From Bacteroidales bacterium (GTDB lineage Bacteria > Bacteroidota > Bacteroidia > Bacteroidales > Lentimicrobiaceae): 62,408 bases of DNA. Each line of letters begins with the position of its first letter. Within the stretch, counting starts at the first letter, position 1. Both the position numbers and the translations under genes were made by a program. The DNA lies in the NCBI GenBank assembly GCA_024636955.1, contig JAGXGB010000079.1, forward strand, positions 1 through 62,408, given 5' to 3'. This document shows, one piece after another, positions 1-8,776 of the stretch. The notes under the pieces were generated by a model. That model worked only from the letters and a program-made list of their open reading frames with translations. It made no database searches and was not told the DNA's origin.

Positions 1-1
1 A

Positions 2-1987
2 TACAGGTGGGCTAAGCTGGCTAATGTATCAGAAACTGACCGTGCCACCAAATACCCTTCACTTGAAGAGGCCATGCCTTTAATCTATAAAGAATTAATG
101 GAAACCCAGCAGAAACTTGAAGATCACTACCGTGATATGCAGGATCTGGAGTTCACCATTCAGGAAGGTAAGTTATGGATGCTTCAAACACGTAACGGTA
201 AACGTACCGGTGCGGCCATGGTTAAGATAGCTATGGATATGCTGCGTCAGGGTATCCTTACAGAGAAAGAGGCAATTTTACGTGTTGAGCCTAATAAGCT
301 TGATGAGTTATTGCACCCTGTATTTGACAAGACTGCCATTAAGTCAGCAAAAGTACTGGCTAAAGGATTGCCTGCATCACCAGGTGCTGCCACAGGTGAG
401 ATATGTTTCCATGCCGATGAAGCTGAGAAACTTGTAGCACAGGGTAAGAAAGTAGTTCTGGTTCGTATTGAAACTTCCCCTGAAGACTTAAAAGGTATGA
501 ACGTTGCTGAAGGTATCCTTACTGCACGTGGTGGTATGACCTCACATGCAGCAGTTGTTGCCCGTGGTATGGGTAAGTGCTGTGTATCAGGAGCCGGAAG
601 TTTGAAGATAGATTACAAGAGCCGCTCAATTAAAGTTGATGGTGTTTCACTTAAAGAAGGTGATTACATTTCACTCAACGGTAGTACCGGCGAGGTTTAT
701 GATGGTAAGATTGCTACCCGCGATCCTGAATTAAGTGGTGACTTCGGTTCGCTGATGGAACTGGCTGATAAATACTCAAGAATGCTTGTTCGCACAAATG
801 CTGACACACCTCGTGATTCAGTTGTTGCCAGAGGCTTTGGCGCACAGGGTATTGGTTTATGCCGTACGGAGCACATGTTCTTTGAAGGCGATCGTATAAA
901 GGCTATGCGTGAAATGATTCTTGCCAATGATGAAACAGGACGTCGCAAGGCTCTTGAGAAATTATTGCCAATGCAGCGTTCTGACTTTGAAGGTATCTTT
1001 GAAGCTATGCAGGATCTGCCTGTAACTGTTCGTTTGCTCGATCCTCCTTTACATGAGTTCGTTCCACACGAAACAGAAAACCAGGCTGAGATGGCAAAAG
1101 AGATGGGTATATCACCTGCCGAAGTTGCACAGAAAGTACATGATCTGGCTGAAATGAACCCAATGCTTGGTCACCGTGGTTGCCGCTTAGGAAATACATA
1201 TCCTGAGATATCAGAAATGCAGGCACGCGCTATCATTGAAGCAGCGCTTAACCTAAAGAAAAAAGGCATCAGGGCAATACCTGAAATCATGATTCCGCTT
1301 ACAGGTACACTGGCTGAAATGAAGATGCAGGAAAGCATTGTTCGCACCACAGTTGAAAAGGTATTTGAAGAACGTAATGACCGCATGGAATATCAGGTAG
1401 GTACCATGATTGAGATACCACGTGCTGCATTGGTTGCCGATAAGATTGCTGAATCAGCTGAGTTCTTCTCCTTTGGAACAAACGACCTTACACAAATGAC
1501 CTTTGGTTATTCACGTGACGATGCAGGTAAGTTCCTACCGGTATATCTTGAAAAAGGTATCCTGAAATATGATCCATTCCAGGTTCTCGACAGAGAAGGT
1601 GTTGGACAATTGGTTGAAATGGCAACTGAGCGTGGCCGTAGCACCCGTCCGAACCTTAAAGTTGGTATCTGTGGTGAGCATGGTGGTGAACCATCATCAG
1701 TTGAGTTCTGCCACGCAGTAGGAATGAACTACGTAAGTTGTTCACCTTACCGTGTGCCCATTGCCCGTTTAGCTGCTGCCCAGGCTGTAATTAAGGAAGC
1801 TGCTGCCGACGGAAAGTCGGATAAGAAAGCTCTTAAAGAAGTGAAGAAAGCTGAAAAGAAGGCTGAAAAGCAGGATAATAAATCTGACAAGAAGGCTGAA
1901 AAGAAGGATAAGAAATCTGACAAGAAAGCTGTAAAAAAAGCTGACAAGAAAGATAAGAAAGCCGAAAAGAAAGCTAAAAAAAGCTAA
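2..1987 (+). CDS. ppdK: Pyruvate, phosphate dikinase (3' part, 5' end outside window)
   Basis: This enzyme interconverts pyruvate + ATP + Pi and PEP + AMP + PPi in the cytoplasm. The frame is open to the left edge, so the N-terminal nucleotide-binding part lies outside the window; the first ATG at 74 is internal. The phosphohistidine domain is clear, with GGMTSHAAV and its His codon at 545-547. The C-terminal TIM-barrel follows, with FGTNDLTQM and GICGEHGGEPSS; the catalytic Cys codon is at 1670-1672. The family normally ends near RVPIARLAAAQA. Here about 65 more residues follow (from about 1790), 29 of them lysine, in SDKKAEKK-like repeats. The next gene, pckA, acts on the same PEP node but has its own promoter after a strong terminator. 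Confidence 0.97.
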   Translation, partial: YRWAKLANVSETDRATKYPSLEEAMPLIYKELMETQQKLEDHYRDMQDLEFTIQEGKLWMLQTRNGKRTGAAMVKIAMDMLRQGILTEKEAILRVEPNKLDELLHPVFDKTAIKSAKVLAKGLPASPGAATGEICFHADEAEKLVAQGKKVVLVRIETSPEDLKGMNVAEGILTARGGMTSHAAVVARGMGKCCVSGAGSLKIDYKSRSIKVDGVSLKEGDYISLNGSTGEVYDGKIATRDPELSGDFGSLMELADKYSRMLVRTNADTPRDSVVARGFGAQGIGLCRTEHMFFEGDRIKAMREMILANDETGRRKALEKLLPMQRSDFEGIFEAMQDLPVTVRLLDPPLHEFVPHETENQAEMAKEMGISPAEVAQKVHDLAEMNPMLGHRGCRLGNTYPEISEMQARAIIEAALNLKKKGIRAIPEIMIPLTGTLAEMKMQESIVRTTVEKVFEERNDRMEYQVGTMIEIPRAALVADKIAESAEFFSFGTNDLTQMTFGYSRDDAGKFLPVYLEKGILKYDPFQVLDREGVGQLVEMATERGRSTRPNLKVGICGEHGGEPSSVEFCHAVGMNYVSCSPYRVPIARLAAAQAVIKEAAADGKSDKKALKEVKKAEKKAEKQDNKSDKKAEKKDKKSDKKAVKKADKKDKKAEKKAKKS

Positions 1988-2024
1988 ACTATTAAGTAAC
2001 AAGCTAATATAGTGAGATTTATAT

Positions 2025-2066
2025 AAGGGGCGGAAACATTTCCGCCCCTTATTATTTTTATTTTTT
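2025..2066 (+). terminator. Rho-independent terminator after ppdK
   Basis: An 11-bp perfect stem (AAGGGGCGGAA, 2025-2050) with a short loop is followed by a T-rich run. It separates ppdK from pckA. Confidence 0.9.
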
Positions 2067-2083
2067 TAGTGCAATAATATATG

Positions 2084-2111
2084 TTGATTCCTACATTTAT
2101 TTTTACTTTTG
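2084..2111 (+). promoter_or_regulatory. Bacteroidota-type promoter of pckA
   Basis: The -7 box TACTTTTG (2104-2111) matches TAnnTTTG. A TTG at 2084-2086 lies 17 nt upstream as a possible -33 element. The predicted leader is about 75 nt. Confidence 0.6.
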
Positions 2112-2189
2112 CAAACGATTGCATCAAAAAGCAAATCGATAACTTCAGTTGTTTAAGCATTGTCTATTTTCTAAACAAAACATTTACAC

Positions 2190-3824
2190 ATGAGCACTAA
2201 TTCCGAAAGCGTGTTAACGACTAATAAAAAAGCCATTGATTTATCAATCTATGGCATAAATGATGTTGAGCATATCTACTACAATCCTTCTTACGACGAG
2301 CTTTTTGAGCATGAAATGGACCCCAAACTCGAAGGATTTGAGAGAGGTACACTAACAACCCTTGGTGCCGTATCAGTTGATACAGGCGTTTTCACAGGAC
2401 GTTCACCTAAAGATAAGTACATTGTTTATGATGAAGTAAGCAAGGATACAGTGTGGTGGTCAACCATCGGTAAAAACGACAACCGCCCGATTACTCCTGA
2501 AGTGTGGAGCCATCTTAAAAGACTGGTTACAAAACAGTTATCAGGCAAAAAATTATATGTTGTAGATGCATTTGCAGGTGCAAACCCTGAAACCCGTCTT
2601 AGTGTGCGTTTCATTATGGAAGTTGCATGGCAGGCGCACTTCGTGAAAAACATGTTTATCAGGCCAACTGAAGCTGAACTTGCTGCGTTTAAACCCGACT
2701 TTATATTGATGAATGGTTCAAAAACAGTGAATCCTGAATGGAAAGAACAAGGTTTGAATTCTGAAAACTTCGTAGCTTTCAACCTTACTGAGCGTATGCA
2801 GGTTATTGGCGGTTCATGGTATGGTGGTGAAATGAAGAAGGGTATCTTCTCCATGATGAACTACTACCTTCCTCTTCAGAACATTGCTTCAATGCACTGC
2901 TCAGCCAATATGGGCAAAGATGGTGATGTTGCTGTTTTCTTTGGACTCTCAGGAACAGGAAAAACTACTTTATCCGCTGATCCTAAACGTGCGTTAATCG
3001 GTGATGATGAGCATGGTTGGGATGACGACGGTGTATTTAACTTTGAAGGTGGTTGCTATGCCAAGTGTATCAACCTGAGCAAGGAAAATGAACCTGATAT
3101 CTACAACGCCATCCGCAGGGACGCTTTACTTGAAAACCTGGTTGTTTTACCTGACGGCAATGTTGCTTTTGAAGATGCTTCAAAAACAGAAAATACCCGC
3201 GTATCATACCCTATATACCATATTGAAAACATTGTAAAGCCTGTATCAAAAGGCGGACATGCAACTAAAGTAATATTCCTTACCGCTGATGCATTTGGAG
3301 TACTACCTCCGGTTTCTATCCTTACTCCTGAACAAACAAAGTATCACTTCCTTTCAGGATTCACTGCCAAACTTGCAGGTACTGAAAGAGGCGTAACTTC
3401 ACCTCAGCCAACATTCTCAGCTTGCTTCGGCAATGCATTCCTTACCTTACACCCTACACGCTATGCTGTTGAGTTGGTAAAGAGAATGGAAAACTCAGGT
3501 GCAAAAGCTTACCTTGTTAACACAGGATGGAATGGAACAGGAAAACGCATCTCAATCAAGGACACCAGGGCAATTATTGATGCAATACTTGATGGCTCAA
3601 TTGATCATGCTGAAACAAAGCATATTCCTTACTTTAATCTGGAAGTGCCACTTGAACTGCATGGCGTAAACACCAACGTACTTGATCCGCGCAACACATA
3701 CGAACCTGCCGAAATTTGGGATACCAAAGCAAAAGACCTTGCCAAGAGGTTTATTGACAACTTTGAAAAGTATACCGACAACGCAGAAGGACGCAGTTTA
3801 GTTGCCGCTGGTCCACAGTTGTAA
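2190..3824 (+). CDS. pckA: Phosphoenolpyruvate carboxykinase (ATP)
   Basis: PckA interconverts oxaloacetate + ATP and PEP + CO2 + ADP, serving gluconeogenesis or PEP carboxylation in anaerobes. The 544-residue length is usual for the ATP-dependent family. Visible motifs are [12 protein letters not shown] (substrate site), the kinase-1a P-loop [11 protein letters not shown], the metal-site region [11 protein letters not shown], and the C-terminal [13 protein letters not shown]. The ATG at 2190 follows an AT-rich leader with a recognisable promoter. The gene is monocistronic, with a terminator at 3844-3875, and follows ppdK, which suggests joint control of the PEP/pyruvate/oxaloacetate node. 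Confidence 0.98.
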   Translation: MSTNSESVLTTNKKAIDLSIYGINDVEHIYYNPSYDELFEHEMDPKLEGFERGTLTTLGAVSVDTGVFTGRSPKDKYIVYDEVSKDTVWWSTIGKNDNRPITPEVWSHLKRLVTKQLSGKKLYVVDAFAGANPETRLSVRFIMEVAWQAHFVKNMFIRPTEAELAAFKPDFILMNGSKTVNPEWKEQGLNSENFVAFNLTERMQVIGGSWYGGEMKKGIFSMMNYYLPLQNIASMHCSANMGKDGDVAVFFGLSGTGKTTLSADPKRALIGDDEHGWDDDGVFNFEGGCYAKCINLSKENEPDIYNAIRRDALLENLVVLPDGNVAFEDASKTENTRVSYPIYHIENIVKPVSKGGHATKVIFLTADAFGVLPPVSILTPEQTKYHFLSGFTAKLAGTERGVTSPQPTFSACFGNAFLTLHPTRYAVELVKRMENSGAKAYLVNTGWNGTGKRISIKDTRAIIDAILDGSIDHAETKHIPYFNLEVPLELHGVNTNVLDPRNTYEPAEIWDTKAKDLAKRFIDNFEKYTDNAEGRSLVAAGPQL

Positions 3825-3843
3825 AGTTTATCTTAGAAATTAC

Positions 3844-3876
3844 ATAAGGCCGTTTTAATAACGGCCTTATGTTTTT
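3844..3876 (+). terminator. Terminator after pckA
   Basis: The inverted repeat ATAAGGCCGTT / AACGGCCTTAT (3844-3870) with a 5-nt loop is followed by GTTTTT. Confidence 0.85.
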
Positions 3877-3887
3877 ACTAAATAATT

Positions 3888-3895
3888 TACCTTTG
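3888..3895 (+). promoter_or_regulatory. -7 box of the YkgJ-like gene
   Basis: TACCTTTG lies 9 nt before the ATG at 3905. The predicted transcript starts only a few bases before that ATG. This argues for the internal start and against an upstream ATG at 3869, which lies inside the pckA terminator. Confidence 0.6.
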
Positions 3896-3904
3896 CCGAC
3901 AAAT

Positions 3905-4180
3905 ATGGAATGTCGTAAAGGATGCGCCGCATGCTGCATCTACCCCTCAATAAGTACACCACTACCGGGTTTGCCAAATGGTAAGCCTTCCATGATGCCT
4001 TGCCCCCATCTTAATGACGATAAACTTTGCAGCCTATTCGGCAAACCTGAACGCCCGGCAGTATGCTCAGGCTTCAAACCTGAAGAGTGGATGTGTGGTA
4101 GTTCTGAGACTGATGCTGCCACTAATTTCAAGTGGTTGTTGAAGGAAAAAACAGGTGTCATAGAATTAAAAGCACATTAA
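3905..4180 (+). CDS. YkgJ-family cysteine-cluster protein
   Basis: A 91-residue cytoplasmic protein with a Cys-rich N-terminus (MECRKGCAACC) and further cysteines in MMPCPHLND, KLCSLFG and PAVCSGF. This is the pattern of the YkgJ / CxxCxxxCC family, thought to bind Zn or an Fe-S cluster; no enzymatic role is established. I place the start at 3905. The in-frame ATG at 3869 is part of the preceding terminator, and a -7 box lies immediately before 3905. It is alone on its transcript. Family assignment is fairly secure; function is unknown. Confidence 0.85.
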   Translation: MECRKGCAACCIYPSISTPLPGLPNGKPSMMPCPHLNDDKLCSLFGKPERPAVCSGFKPEEWMCGSSETDAATNFKWLLKEKTGVIELKAH

Positions 4181-4378
4181 CTCTATCAAAAAGAGATATG
4201 TCCTCGGTTAGAAGAAACACATCTGCTTCTTAATATTGCCGGAAGCAGTTACTCATATAATATCCGGGTACAGAAGGAATTGCACTAAATATTAGCCTAA
4301 AGAAGAGGCTCTCAAACTATCACTTGACTTAATAATCAATCTAAATAATTTTTAGGAAGTAGAATTATCATTCAAAAA
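4181..4378. other. Intergenic stretch without a recognised gene
   Basis: No convincing ORF, RNA gene or repeat is visible between the YkgJ-like gene and the cspA promoter. The sequence is AT-rich. Confidence 0.5.
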
Positions 4379-4409
4379 TTTGATTTTATGGAATTTTTCA
4401 CTATATTTG
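4379..4409 (+). promoter_or_regulatory. Promoter of the cold-shock gene
   Basis: TTTG (4379-4382), a 19-nt spacer and TATATTTG (4402-4409) form an almost ideal Bacteroidota -33/-7 promoter. The leader to the ATG at 4438 is about 25 nt, much shorter than the long cold-responsive leader of E. coli cspA. Confidence 0.8.
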
Positions 4410-4437
4410 TGATGCTAAACATTTAATACCTATTATT

Positions 4438-4629
4438 ATGCCTTCCGGTAAAGTTAAATTTTTCAATGAGCGTAAAGGCTTCGGCTTCATTGTTGACGAT
4501 GAAACCCAACACGATGTTTTTGTTCACGCAACAGGACTGACAGAAAAAGTAAATGAAAACGACGATGTGATCTTCGAGGTCACTGAAGACAAACGAGGCA
4601 AGAAAGCCATCGATGTGAAGAAAAAATGA
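4438..4629 (+). CDS. cspA: Cold-shock domain protein
   Basis: A 63-residue single cold-shock (OB-fold) domain that binds single-stranded nucleic acid and acts as an RNA chaperone. The RNP1-like KGFGFI and RNP2-like VFVH motifs are both present, and the start GKVKFFNERKGFG is canonical. The protein ends shortly after the domain, so no extra domain is fused. It is monocistronic, with a clear promoter and a strong terminator. Which Csp paralogue it is, and whether it is cold-inducible, cannot be told from the sequence. Confidence 0.96.
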   Translation: MPSGKVKFFNERKGFGFIVDDETQHDVFVHATGLTEKVNENDDVIFEVTEDKRGKKAIDVKKK

Positions 4630-4653
4630 ACTGACATTAAATTAGTCTTTGCT

Positions 4654-4685
4654 AAGAGCTTCCTCCAACGGAAGCTCTTTTTTTA
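4654..4685 (+). terminator. Terminator after cspA
   Basis: AAGAGCTTCC / GGAAGCTCTT (4654-4679) with a 6-nt loop is followed by TTTTTTT. Confidence 0.92.
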
Positions 4686-4699
4686 TGGAATACAATGTA

Positions 4700-4846
4700 G
4701 AGATGCAATGCATTGCGTCTCAAATGATGAAATACCCGAATACCGTAATGAGACGCAAGGCATTGCGTCTCTACGCCCTACGTCTTACGGCTCTACGCTC
4801 TATGCTCTATGCCCTACGCTCTATGCCCTGCGCTCGTCGGCCAAAA
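4700..4846. repeat. Palindrome pair plus word-like array upstream of the ABC-F gene
   Basis: Two copies of a near-palindrome, GAGAYGCAAKGCATTGCGTC (4700-4721 and 4750-4771), are followed by a run of related words: CTACGCCC, CTACGTC, CTACGCTC, CTATGCTC, CTATGCCC, CTACGCTC, CTATGCCC. The run ends just before the ABC-F promoter. A palindrome with an adjoining degenerate tandem tail also occurs near 7470, 22756 and 34600. Confidence 0.75.
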
Positions 4847-4850
4847 TGTT

Positions 4851-4858
4851 TATCTTTG
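4851..4858 (+). promoter_or_regulatory. -7 box of the ABC-F gene (predicted leaderless)
   Basis: TATCTTTG ends 4 nt before the ATG at 4863. With the usual distance from this box to the transcription start, transcription would begin at or next to the start codon. Confidence 0.6.
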
Positions 4859-4862
4859 CGCG

Positions 4863-6749
4863 ATGAATTATCTGCTTATAGAAAACCTCAGTAAATCGTA
4901 CGGAGAGAAGGAACTTTTCAGCAATATAACCTTTGGTATTGATGAGGGGAGTAAAGTTGCTCTTATCGCACGAAATGGTGCCGGAAAGAGCTCTCTGCTT
5001 AACATAATTGCCGGAAAGGACTTGCCTGATACAGGGTCGGTTACTTTCAGAAGGAACATCCGCTGGAATTATCTTCCGCAAAACCCGCTGATCAACGAAG
5101 AAAACACCGTATTCGATATATTATTCCATTCCGACAATGAATTCATGCGTGCAATCAGGGACTATGAACTTAGTCTTAAACAGTTGCAGCACGATGACTC
5201 CCCGGAAGCGCATAAGTTATTTGAATTAGCTTCTTCGGAGATGGAGAGAGTTGGTGCCTGGGATTATGAGAATAAGATCAAGGAGATACTCACCCGTTTC
5301 AAGATTGTTGACCTCGATCAAAAAGTAGGGGAACTTTCAGGAGGACAGCGTAAGAAGGTGTCATTGGCCAAAGCACTGCTGGAGGAAACTGACCTTCTTA
5401 TCCTTGATGAACCTACCAATCATCTCGATATTGAAATGATAGAATGGCTTGAGGACTATCTTTCAAGGCAAAGTCTTAGCTTGTTGGTAGTTACGCACGA
5501 CCGGTATTTCCTGGATAACGTATGCGATGAAATCATTGAACTGGATAATAATAAGTTGTACCGCTATAAAGGCGGTTATGGTTATTTCATAGAGAAGAAA
5601 GCCGAGCGGGAAGCCATTGAAGCAACTGAGGTAGAAAAAGCGCAGGGATTGTTCCGCAAGGAGCTTGACTGGATGCGACGTATGCCACAGGCGCGGACTA
5701 CAAAATCAAAAGCCCGCATTGATAACTTCTACGAAATACAGGAGAAAGCAAGTAAGCGTGTTGAGAAAGGTACAGGTCCGCTTGAAGTCAAGATGAGCCG
5801 TATTGGAGGCAAGGTGCTTGAAATGAATAATGTTTTCAAGGCTTTTGGCGACAACAAGCTTATAGAGAATTTCTCCTATATCTTCAAGAAAGGTGAACGA
5901 GCAGGTGTGCTGGGTAAGAACGGATCAGGCAAAACAACCTTCCTCAATCTCATTACTGAAAAGCTTAATCCTGATAAAGGAAAAATATCTACGGGCCAGA
6001 CTATTGTATTTGGCTACTATTCGCAAGAGGGTTTCCTTCCAATGGAAGATAAAAGGGTAATTGACATTGCCAAGGATATCGCTGAACAGATTCCCTTAGG
6101 TAAGGGCTATCTTACAGCATCAGCCTTCCTTGCGCACTTTAATTTCCCGCACACGCTGCAGTATAATTATTTCTCAAGCCTGAGTGGCGGTGAAAAGCGA
6201 CGACTATTCCTGTTAATGCAGTTGTTGAAGAACCCTAACTTCCTTATTCTTGATGAGCCAACCAACGATCTGGACATCTATACACTTAACCTGCTTGAAG
6301 ACTTCCTTATAAATTTTGAAGGGTGCCTGCTGGTTGTTTCGCACGACAGGTACTTTATGGATAAACTGGTAGATCACGTATTTGTGTTTGAGGGCAACGG
6401 CAAAGTAAAAGATTACTACGGCAATTATACCGCATACTATAGGACCAAACTGGCAGAGGAAGCAGGAGCTGCCGCTAAGAAGACTGCCGAACTCCCACCA
6501 AAAAAGGAGAGAGAAGCACCAGCTGACAAGGTAAAGAAGCCAAGTTACAAAGAACGGAAAGAATACGAGGAAATTGAGCAATCAATTCAATTCCTTGAAG
6601 AGCAGAAAGAAGCAATCATGGAAAGAATGAACAGTGGTTCATGCTCTTCTGATGAGCTCTCGCAACTTGCGAAGGACTATGCAGTTATGGAGCAACTCAT
6701 TGAAAAGCAAACTGACCGCTGGTTAGAATTAAGCGAATTATTTAATTAG
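4863..6749 (+). CDS. ABC-F family ATPase (Uup/EttA type)
   Basis: A soluble tandem ATP-binding-cassette protein of 628 residues with no membrane domain, of the family that acts on the ribosome. First cassette: Walker A ARNGAGKSS, signature LSGGQRKK, Walker B LILDEPTNHLD. A linker region corresponding to the P-site-tRNA motif follows (AQGLFRKELDWMRRMPQARTTK region). Second cassette: GKNGSGKTT, LSGGEKRR, LILDEPTNDLD. The C-terminal ~100 residues are charged and probably coiled coil, as in Uup. I choose the ATG at 4863 (MNYLLIENLSKSYG); the longer in-frame start at 4809 would translate the upstream repeat array. Confidence 0.95.
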   Translation: MNYLLIENLSKSYGEKELFSNITFGIDEGSKVALIARNGAGKSSLLNIIAGKDLPDTGSVTFRRNIRWNYLPQNPLINEENTVFDILFHSDNEFMRAIRDYELSLKQLQHDDSPEAHKLFELASSEMERVGAWDYENKIKEILTRFKIVDLDQKVGELSGGQRKKVSLAKALLEETDLLILDEPTNHLDIEMIEWLEDYLSRQSLSLLVVTHDRYFLDNVCDEIIELDNNKLYRYKGGYGYFIEKKAEREAIEATEVEKAQGLFRKELDWMRRMPQARTTKSKARIDNFYEIQEKASKRVEKGTGPLEVKMSRIGGKVLEMNNVFKAFGDNKLIENFSYIFKKGERAGVLGKNGSGKTTFLNLITEKLNPDKGKISTGQTIVFGYYSQEGFLPMEDKRVIDIAKDIAEQIPLGKGYLTASAFLAHFNFPHTLQYNYFSSLSGGEKRRLFLLMQLLKNPNFLILDEPTNDLDIYTLNLLEDFLINFEGCLLVVSHDRYFMDKLVDHVFVFEGNGKVKDYYGNYTAYYRTKLAEEAGAAAKKTAELPPKKEREAPADKVKKPSYKERKEYEEIEQSIQFLEEQKEAIMERMNSGSCSSDELSQLAKDYAVMEQLIEKQTDRWLELSELFN

Positions 6750-6802
6750 TGCCTTACCTGAAGTACATGCTATAGGTTCAAATTAATTAGCTCACTCAGG
6801 AG

Positions 6803-6848
6803 TTACTTCAGGAGGTCTTAACAGGAAAGGAAGTATCACCCTGAAGTA
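6803..6848. terminator. Possible bidirectional terminator
   Basis: The inverted repeat TTACTTCAGG / CCTGAAGTAA lies between the convergent ABC-F and lipoprotein genes. The loop is long (26 nt) and the T-tract weak, so this is tentative. Confidence 0.35.
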
Positions 6849-6856
6849 ATTTCTCT

Positions 6857-7411
6857 CTAAATAGGCTGAATCGTAATCCTGATCCGGGAAACCAGATTTA
6901 AGGTAACCTCAGGTGCAGGCAGTGGTGGAGATGCACGGACATAGAGGCGAAGGATGATTCGTTCTTTCAAAATGAAGGGCAGTACTGAGGTATCAGTAAG
7001 TTCAAGATCAATGGTTGGCTTTGATCCATTGTCACCATTATAAACACCAACTTCTGTTTCATCTAATCCCTCAGCACTAATAGTGGCCCTGAGGTAATTG
7101 ATCCAATTTAAGTTAGCATGCGGGGGACTTTTAACTTCAAGCCTTATATAGTCAAATTTGGCGCTCTTTACTTTGTCAAAGTCATGCTTCTTCTTGATGC
7201 TGTCAAAGCTGATAACCATGCTCTGTTGGAGCATCATAGTGTCGTTACCAGTAAATTCAAGGATAGTTGAATCAACAGTAATTTCTGCCTCCGGAACATT
7301 ATAATACAGGTCGAATTCGGCAGCTTCCTTGATCTTCTCACAACCCGATATACCTATCGCTAGAAGGACAGTAAGGATAGATAGAAATAAATTCCTAAAA
7401 TTAGTCTTCAT
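6857..7411 (-). CDS. Hypothetical lipoprotein
   Basis: A 184-residue protein with a type II signal peptide: positively charged start, hydrophobic stretch, then lipobox AIGISGC at about residue 24. It should be lipid-anchored in the envelope. The mature part alternates short hydrophobic and polar segments, suggesting an all-beta fold, for example the strands EAEITVDSTILEF and KSAKFDYIRLEV. I recognise no family. It lies between the ABC-F gene (convergent) and a repeat region and appears monocistronic. Confidence 0.75.
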   Translation of the reverse strand: MKTNFRNLFLSILTVLLAIGISGCEKIKEAAEFDLYYNVPEAEITVDSTILEFTGNDTMMLQQSMVISFDSIKKKHDFDKVKSAKFDYIRLEVKSPPHANLNWINYLRATISAEGLDETEVGVYNGDNGSKPTIDLELTDTSVLPFILKERIILRLYVRASPPLPAPEVTLNLVSRIRITIQPI

Positions 7412-7440
7412 GAGTTCTGCGAGTTATAATAATTCAACGT

Positions 7441-7654
7441 CGCAGAACACCTAATGTTCAGCGAACATCAGGGATGGACAGGTCACGACCTGTCCCTACA
7501 TCTCACTACTTAATCATAACCTAACACTAAACCCAAAACCCTAAACGCTAAACCCTAAACACTAAACCCTCAAATCTTCCAACCTCAGGGATGGACAGGT
7601 CACGACCTGTCCCTACATCTCACTACCTAACCATAAACACTAACCCCTAACCCC
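7441..7654. repeat. Duplicated palindromic element with CTAAACC-type tail
   Basis: Two direct copies, 117 bp apart, carry the palindrome GGACAGGTCACGACCTGTCC (7476-7495 and 7593-7612), each followed by CTACATCTCACTAC and a degenerate heptamer tail (CCCTAAA, CGCTAAA, CACTAAA, then CTAACCC). A third copy, inverted, is at 22696-22790. That copy and the second share the flank CAAATCTTCCAAC. Confidence 0.85.
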
Positions 7655-8776
7655 TTAAGAATTAAGCATTACCGGCATTACCAGCATCAGGATATCTTCA
7701 GCTTTATTTTCACTGTCAACTGGACGGAGTATACCGGCTCTGTTGGGGGCTGAAAGCTCAAGGCGAATATTCTCTGTGCTGAGGTTTACAAGCATTTCAA
7801 TCAGGAACCTGGAGTTGAAACCAATTTCCATATCCTCGCCTGAGTAGTTACAACTTAATCGCTGGCGTGATTCGTGTGCGAAATCGATATCTTCAGCATC
7901 AACAAACAGTTCTTGTCCTGAAATAGTAAGCCTGATCTGGTTGGTTGATTTGTTGGCAAAAAAGGAACCCCTCTTAAGTGTGGTGATGAAGGAAAGCCTG
8001 TCGACTATCAATGTATTAGGATTATCGGTTGGTATAACGGCTTCGTAGTTAGGATAACGCCCTTCGATCAAACGGCAGAAAAGATCAATGTTATTGAACT
8101 TAAATCGAGCATTCTTCTGGTTGTAAGAAATAGCTATTGGTGTACCATCTGAAGTTAAGATATTCTTCAACTGGTTAAGCGGTTTCTTTGGCATGATGAA
8201 AGAAACAGTGCTTTCAGCACTTGCATCGGTACGTTTATATTTTACCAGTTTGTGGGCATCAGTAGCTACAAACACAATTGAATCGGGAGAAAGATCACAA
8301 TTTACGCCCGACATAGCAGGACGCAGATCATCAGAACCTGTAGCAAATATCGTTTTGTTGATAGCTGAAAGCAGCACTTCAGAATTGAGTGTGAAGCCAG
8401 TGGTTTCTTCAAGTTCAGGGGCACGCGGGAATTCCTCTGCATTGTGGCCTGTGATATGGAATTTGGCACCATCGGCAGCTATTTCAATCACATGGTTATC
8501 ATTGATTGAGAATGTTAACGGGGTGTCACCATAAGTTTTAAGCAGTTCAATCAGAATCTTGGCAGGAATGGCAACGAAGCCTTCATCTTCCGCCATATTG
8601 ACTTCAAGCACCACTGTCATGGTTGTTTCGAGATCAGATGCTGTAATCTTTAGGGAATTGCTTGATAATTCAACAAGGAAGTCATCAAGGATAGGAAGTG
8701 TATTGCTTGAATTTAACACACCACTAATAGCCTGCAGACTGCGAAGAAGGTTCTGACTTGATACTATAAATCTCAT
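7655..8776 (-). CDS. dnaN: DNA polymerase III beta subunit (sliding clamp)
   Basis: The ring-shaped processivity clamp that tethers DNA polymerase III and other partners to DNA. The 373-residue length and three-domain pattern fit the family: MRFIVSSQNLLRSLQAISGVL at the start, FEFN-like and SGVNCDLSPDS segments in the middle, and C-terminal ENKAEDILMLVMPVML. I use the ATG at 8776, whose product begins like other clamps; the upstream TTG would add LLI. It is not next to dnaA or recF here and stands alone between repeat-bearing gaps. Confidence 0.97.
   Translation of the reverse strand: MRFIVSSQNLLRSLQAISGVLNSSNTLPILDDFLVELSSNSLKITASDLETTMTVVLEVNMAEDEGFVAIPAKILIELLKTYGDTPLTFSINDNHVIEIAADGAKFHITGHNAEEFPRAPELEETTGFTLNSEVLLSAINKTIFATGSDDLRPAMSGVNCDLSPDSIVFVATDAHKLVKYKRTDASAESTVSFIMPKKPLNQLKNILTSDGTPIAISYNQKNARFKFNNIDLFCRLIEGRYPNYEAVIPTDNPNTLIVDRLSFITTLKRGSFFANKSTNQIRLTISGQELFVDAEDIDFAHESRQRLSCNYSGEDMEIGFNSRFLIEMLVNLSTENIRLELSAPNRAGILRPVDSENKAEDILMLVMPVMLNS

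Noticed and set aside
1747..2002. Minus-strand ORFs over the ppdK tail
   Set aside because: The Phe/Ser/Leu-rich products are the antisense of the lysine repeats.
4410..4437. Cold-shock riboswitch-like leader of cspA
   Set aside because: The leader is only about 25 nt, too short for the thermosensing structure known in E. coli.
4809..4862. Longer start for the ABC-F protein
   Set aside because: It would translate the word-repeat tail. The -7 box lies at 4851 and the domain begins at the 4863 ATG.
7500..7570. Telomere (CCCTAAA repeats)
   Set aside because: The heptamer resembles plant telomere sequence, but it is short, degenerate and internal to a bacterial gene region.
8193..8534. Plus-strand ORF inside dnaN
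   Set aside because: It is an antisense shadow of a strongly conserved gene. The same holds for plus-strand frames inside the giant gene, dapD, ftsH and tamB.
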